Of a stretch of DNA of 7,327 nucleotides, positions 5,318 through 7,327 are shown in pieces. A model generated the notes under the pieces. The model was not told the origin of the DNA. It did not search any database and saw only the letters and a list, made by a program, of their open reading frames with translations. A program made the position numbers and the translations under genes. The stretch comes from DASUGM01 sp036274055 (GTDB lineage: Bacteria > Acidobacteriota > Vicinamibacteria > Vicinamibacterales > SCN-69-37). The DNA is taken from positions 1 to 7,327 of the forward strand of contig DASUGM010000290.1 in assembly GCA_036274055.1 (NCBI GenBank). Reading direction: 5' to 3'. Each line of letters starts with the position of its first letter. Positions within the stretch are counted from its first letter, which is position 1.

Positions 5318-7327
5318 TTACTTGTCCGGCAGCTCGCCGTAGAACTTCCAGCTGATGTCCATGTCGCGCGTCAGTTTCTGGCGCGTCACCGCGAGCCGGA
5401 TCAGCGCCATCGGCATGTTGCCCTGGCGCATGATCTCGTCGTGGAACTGCTTGTTGGTCATGATCTTCGTGTCGACGAGTTCCTTGCGCAGGCCGCGCAG
5501 TTGCAGTCCGCCAAGCAGGTACGCGGCCTGATAGAGCGGGCCATAGCCGCCCTGGAATGAGCGACGCACCTCGGCCGTGGCGTTGTCGCGTTCGTGGCCG
5601 ACCTTGTCGACGAGGTAGTCGATGCACTCCTGCGGCGACCAGAAGCCCATGTGGAAGTTCAGCGAAAAAACGATGCGGGCGCTGCGGTGCATCCGCCAGA
5701 ACAGCGCGCCGACTTTCTGCTCGGGCGTGGCGTGGAAGCCAAGCTCGTACATCGTCAGCTCCCAGTAGAGCGGCCAGCCTTCGCCGTAGAACGGGCCGCC
5801 GCTGGTGAGGTCGGGACGATAGTCGGCGTAGCGGGCGTTGAGATAGCCGACGAGGTTGTGGCCGGGAATCATCTCGTGGAACGCGGTCGCGTGCGAGAAG
5901 CCCGGGTTGTTGCCGCGCATGCTCTGCATCCGCGCGTCGAACTCCATCGTGTCGGTCGGATACGAGACCATGATCCGCGACCCGCCGAGGAAGAACGGCG
6001 ACGACTGCTGCTGCTGCGCCGACATCATCGACATGTGCAGCGATTCGGCGGCCACCGCCGGAACGGTGATCAGATCTTTCGCGCGCAGATACGCAACCGC
6101 CTCGTCGAGCAGGTCCATGATCATCCGCGGCTGCTTGCCCGGCGGCACGAACGTGTTCTTGGTGTGCTCGACCGCTTTCTTCCAGTCGTCGCCGAACCCG
6201 AGCTGGCGCGACGCCTTCTTCATCTCGTTTTCGCACCACTCGAATTCCTTGTTCGCGAGCGCGATCAACTGCTCGGGCGTGTACGGAATCATGTTGTCGC
6301 TGAGATCGGAGAGCAGCCCGTTGCGGCCGCGCGCCGGACCGGGAATCCCGCTGTTGTCGGTCTTGCGCGGCGCGTTGGCCTCGATCTGAAGGCCCTTGCG
6401 GCCCAACTCGGTCTCGGCAGTGCGTTTGATGTAGAGGTAGTCGACCTGCGCGTTGCGCGACAGCGCGTCGAAGTCGAGCGTCTTCAACGCGCTCAACCAG
6501 CCGTTCCAGAACGCGTCGTCGGGTGTCGCCGGCGCCGGGGCGGGCGCAGCGTTGGCATCGGCGGCGCCGCCGCCGCGATTGCCGCGCCCACCACCGCCGC
6601 CGCCGCCGCGACCGGCATTGGCGCCGCCGCGCCGATCGGCATTGAACTTGTTGACCACCTCGCGCATCTCGTCCTGCTTGAGGGCGAGGATCTCGTTGAG
6701 ATCGGGCACCGACGAGTACTTCGGCGCCGGCGACGGTGTCACCGGCGGCACGCTGGCCGGCTTGAGCGGCGCGGCTGCGTCCGCCGCGGCGATCTTGTCC
6801 TTGAGGAACGTCGCGTAGTCCTGGAGCGCCGCGTCGAGCTGTTTGTATGGCACGCCCATCCACCACGCGTACATCGGGTCGTAGGCGTTGTAGAAGTTGA
6901 ACCATTCCTGGAGCGCGGCGCGCATCTGCGCGGTCGCGTCGCCGGCGCGCGTCGCCACCTCTCTGCTGAACGGCGGCGGGTTCATCTTGTCGAGCTCTTC
7001 CTTCATCCCCTTCGCCGACTTGACGATCGCCATCGTCGTCTCGGCGGCCTTCATGCCGTCGATCTCGTCGACGCGGATCCGCGCTTCCACCAGCGCGACG
7101 ACTTTCTCCGCAAACGGCATCAGCGGCATGATCTGCGCGATCGTCAGCGCGTCGGCTTCGATCTGCTTCAGGTTGGTTTGAATCGTCGCCGAGAGGTTCG
7201 CGAGGTCGGTCTTCGCGTCGGCGGTCAGTCGGGTCGTGTCGATTTTCGCGAGTGCCGCCTGCCAGTCCAGGTCGAAGCGCTTCAGACGCGCGAGCCGTCC
7301 CGGCGAAAACGGCACTGGCGCGGCCGG
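5318..7327 (-). CDS. DUF885-family metallopeptidase, N-terminus beyond window
   Basis: The frame is open to the window edge (669 residues visible). GTG at 7315 is in frame, but the codons before it (P-A-A-P) continue the protein, so the true start and probably a signal peptide lie outside. Numbering from 7315: the zinc motif HEMIPGH is at 480-486 (HExxPGH, as in DUF885), Glu512 in GEGWPLYWE is the likely third ligand, and FHMGFWSPQECIDYLVDKVG and MRQGNMPMALIRLAV match conserved C-terminal family segments. DUF885 members are thought to be zinc peptidases, often exported. Residues 228-267 are a low-complexity Gly/Arg then Ala/Pro linker that probably joins a helical N-terminal part (1-200) to the catalytic part. 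Substrate unknown. It ends 62 bases from the convergent phosphatase gene, with a shared terminator between. The function call rests on the zinc motif and its C-terminal context. Confidence 0.9.
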   Translation of the reverse strand, partial: PAAPVPFSPGRLARLKRFDLDWQAALAKIDTTRLTADAKTDLANLSATIQTNLKQIEADALTIAQIMPLMPFAEKVVALVEARIRVDEIDGMKAAETTMAIVKSAKGMKEELDKMNPPPFSREVATRAGDATAQMRAALQEWFNFYNAYDPMYAWWMGVPYKQLDAALQDYATFLKDKIAAADAAAPLKPASVPPVTPSPAPKYSSVPDLNEILALKQDEMREVVNKFNADRRGGANAGRGGGGGGGRGNRGGGAADANAAPAPAPATPDDAFWNGWLSALKTLDFDALSRNAQVDYLYIKRTAETELGRKGLQIEANAPRKTDNSGIPGPARGRNGLLSDLSDNMIPYTPEQLIALANKEFEWCENEMKKASRQLGFGDDWKKAVEHTKNTFVPPGKQPRMIMDLLDEAVAYLRAKDLITVPAVAAESLHMSMMSAQQQQSSPFFLGGSRIMVSYPTDTMEFDARMQSMRGNNPGFSHATAFHEMIPGHNLVGYLNARYADYRPDLTSGGPFYGEGWPLYWELTMYELGFHATPEQKVGALFWRMHRSARIVFSLNFHMGFWSPQECIDYLVDKVGHERDNATAEVRRSFQGGYGPLYQAAYLLGGLQLRGLRKELVDTKIMTNKQFHDEIMRQGNMPMALIRLAVTRQKLTRDMDISWKFYGELPDK

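Noticed and set aside
5253..6905. Minus-strand open frame of 550 codons in another frame of the DUF885 gene
   Set aside because: Extremely Arg-rich, no recognisable motif, fully inside the frame that holds the HExxPGH peptidase; it is a GC-bias artefact.

Overview
The window looks like part of a GC-rich bacterial chromosome, most likely an acidobacterium and plausibly of the Vicinamibacteria type. The reasons are two tandem proteins of the acidobacterial VWFA-related type (the family named TIGR03436), a TonB-family protein with a cytoplasmic helix-turn-helix, a DUF885 metallopeptidase and strongly G/C-biased third codon positions. The taxonomic call is inference from gene content; there is no rRNA or other marker. 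I see no tRNA, CRISPR array, insertion sequence, phage gene or integrase.

Minus-strand block, 4362 down to 1 (read right to left). Four genes sit head to tail with almost no space: a GTG-started HTH-TonB fusion (4362..3271); a two-TM protein with a periplasmic FxLYD/DUF3426-like domain (3264..2500), 6 bases further on; a secreted VWA protein (2503..1442) joined by an ATGA stop/start overlap; and a second, longer, diverged VWA protein (1415..1, running off the window). The spacing argues for one operon, coupled in translation at least between genes 2 and 3. All four products are predicted to be membrane-bound or exported, so the unit appears to build something in the envelope. The TonB protein keeps the Ser-x3-His transmembrane motif of energised TonB proteins, but no ExbB/ExbD or receptor is present here.

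Divergent intergenic region, 4363..4617 (255 bases). It separates the operon from a plus-strand gene and holds a 15-bp palindrome near the operon start, a tandem 13-mer pair, and an AT-rich island made of two oppositely oriented arrays of 7-base units flanking a CCGGACG hairpin. The island can fold in at least two mutually exclusive ways and ends one base before the start codon of the plus-strand gene. It is the most unusual non-coding structure in the window.

Plus-strand gene 4618..5256 is a histidine phosphatase (phosphoglycerate mutase-like superfamily) with all expected catalytic residues. It converges on the DUF885 peptidase gene (minus strand, 7327..5318, start outside the window). A symmetrical hairpin with A and T tracts at 5255..5277 lies between them and can serve as terminator for both.

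The window has no obvious defence or mobile system. The main points for follow-up are the heptad-repeat leader, the HTH-TonB fusion with its possible operator, and the HTH-TonB / FxLYD / VWA / VWA operon of unknown function.
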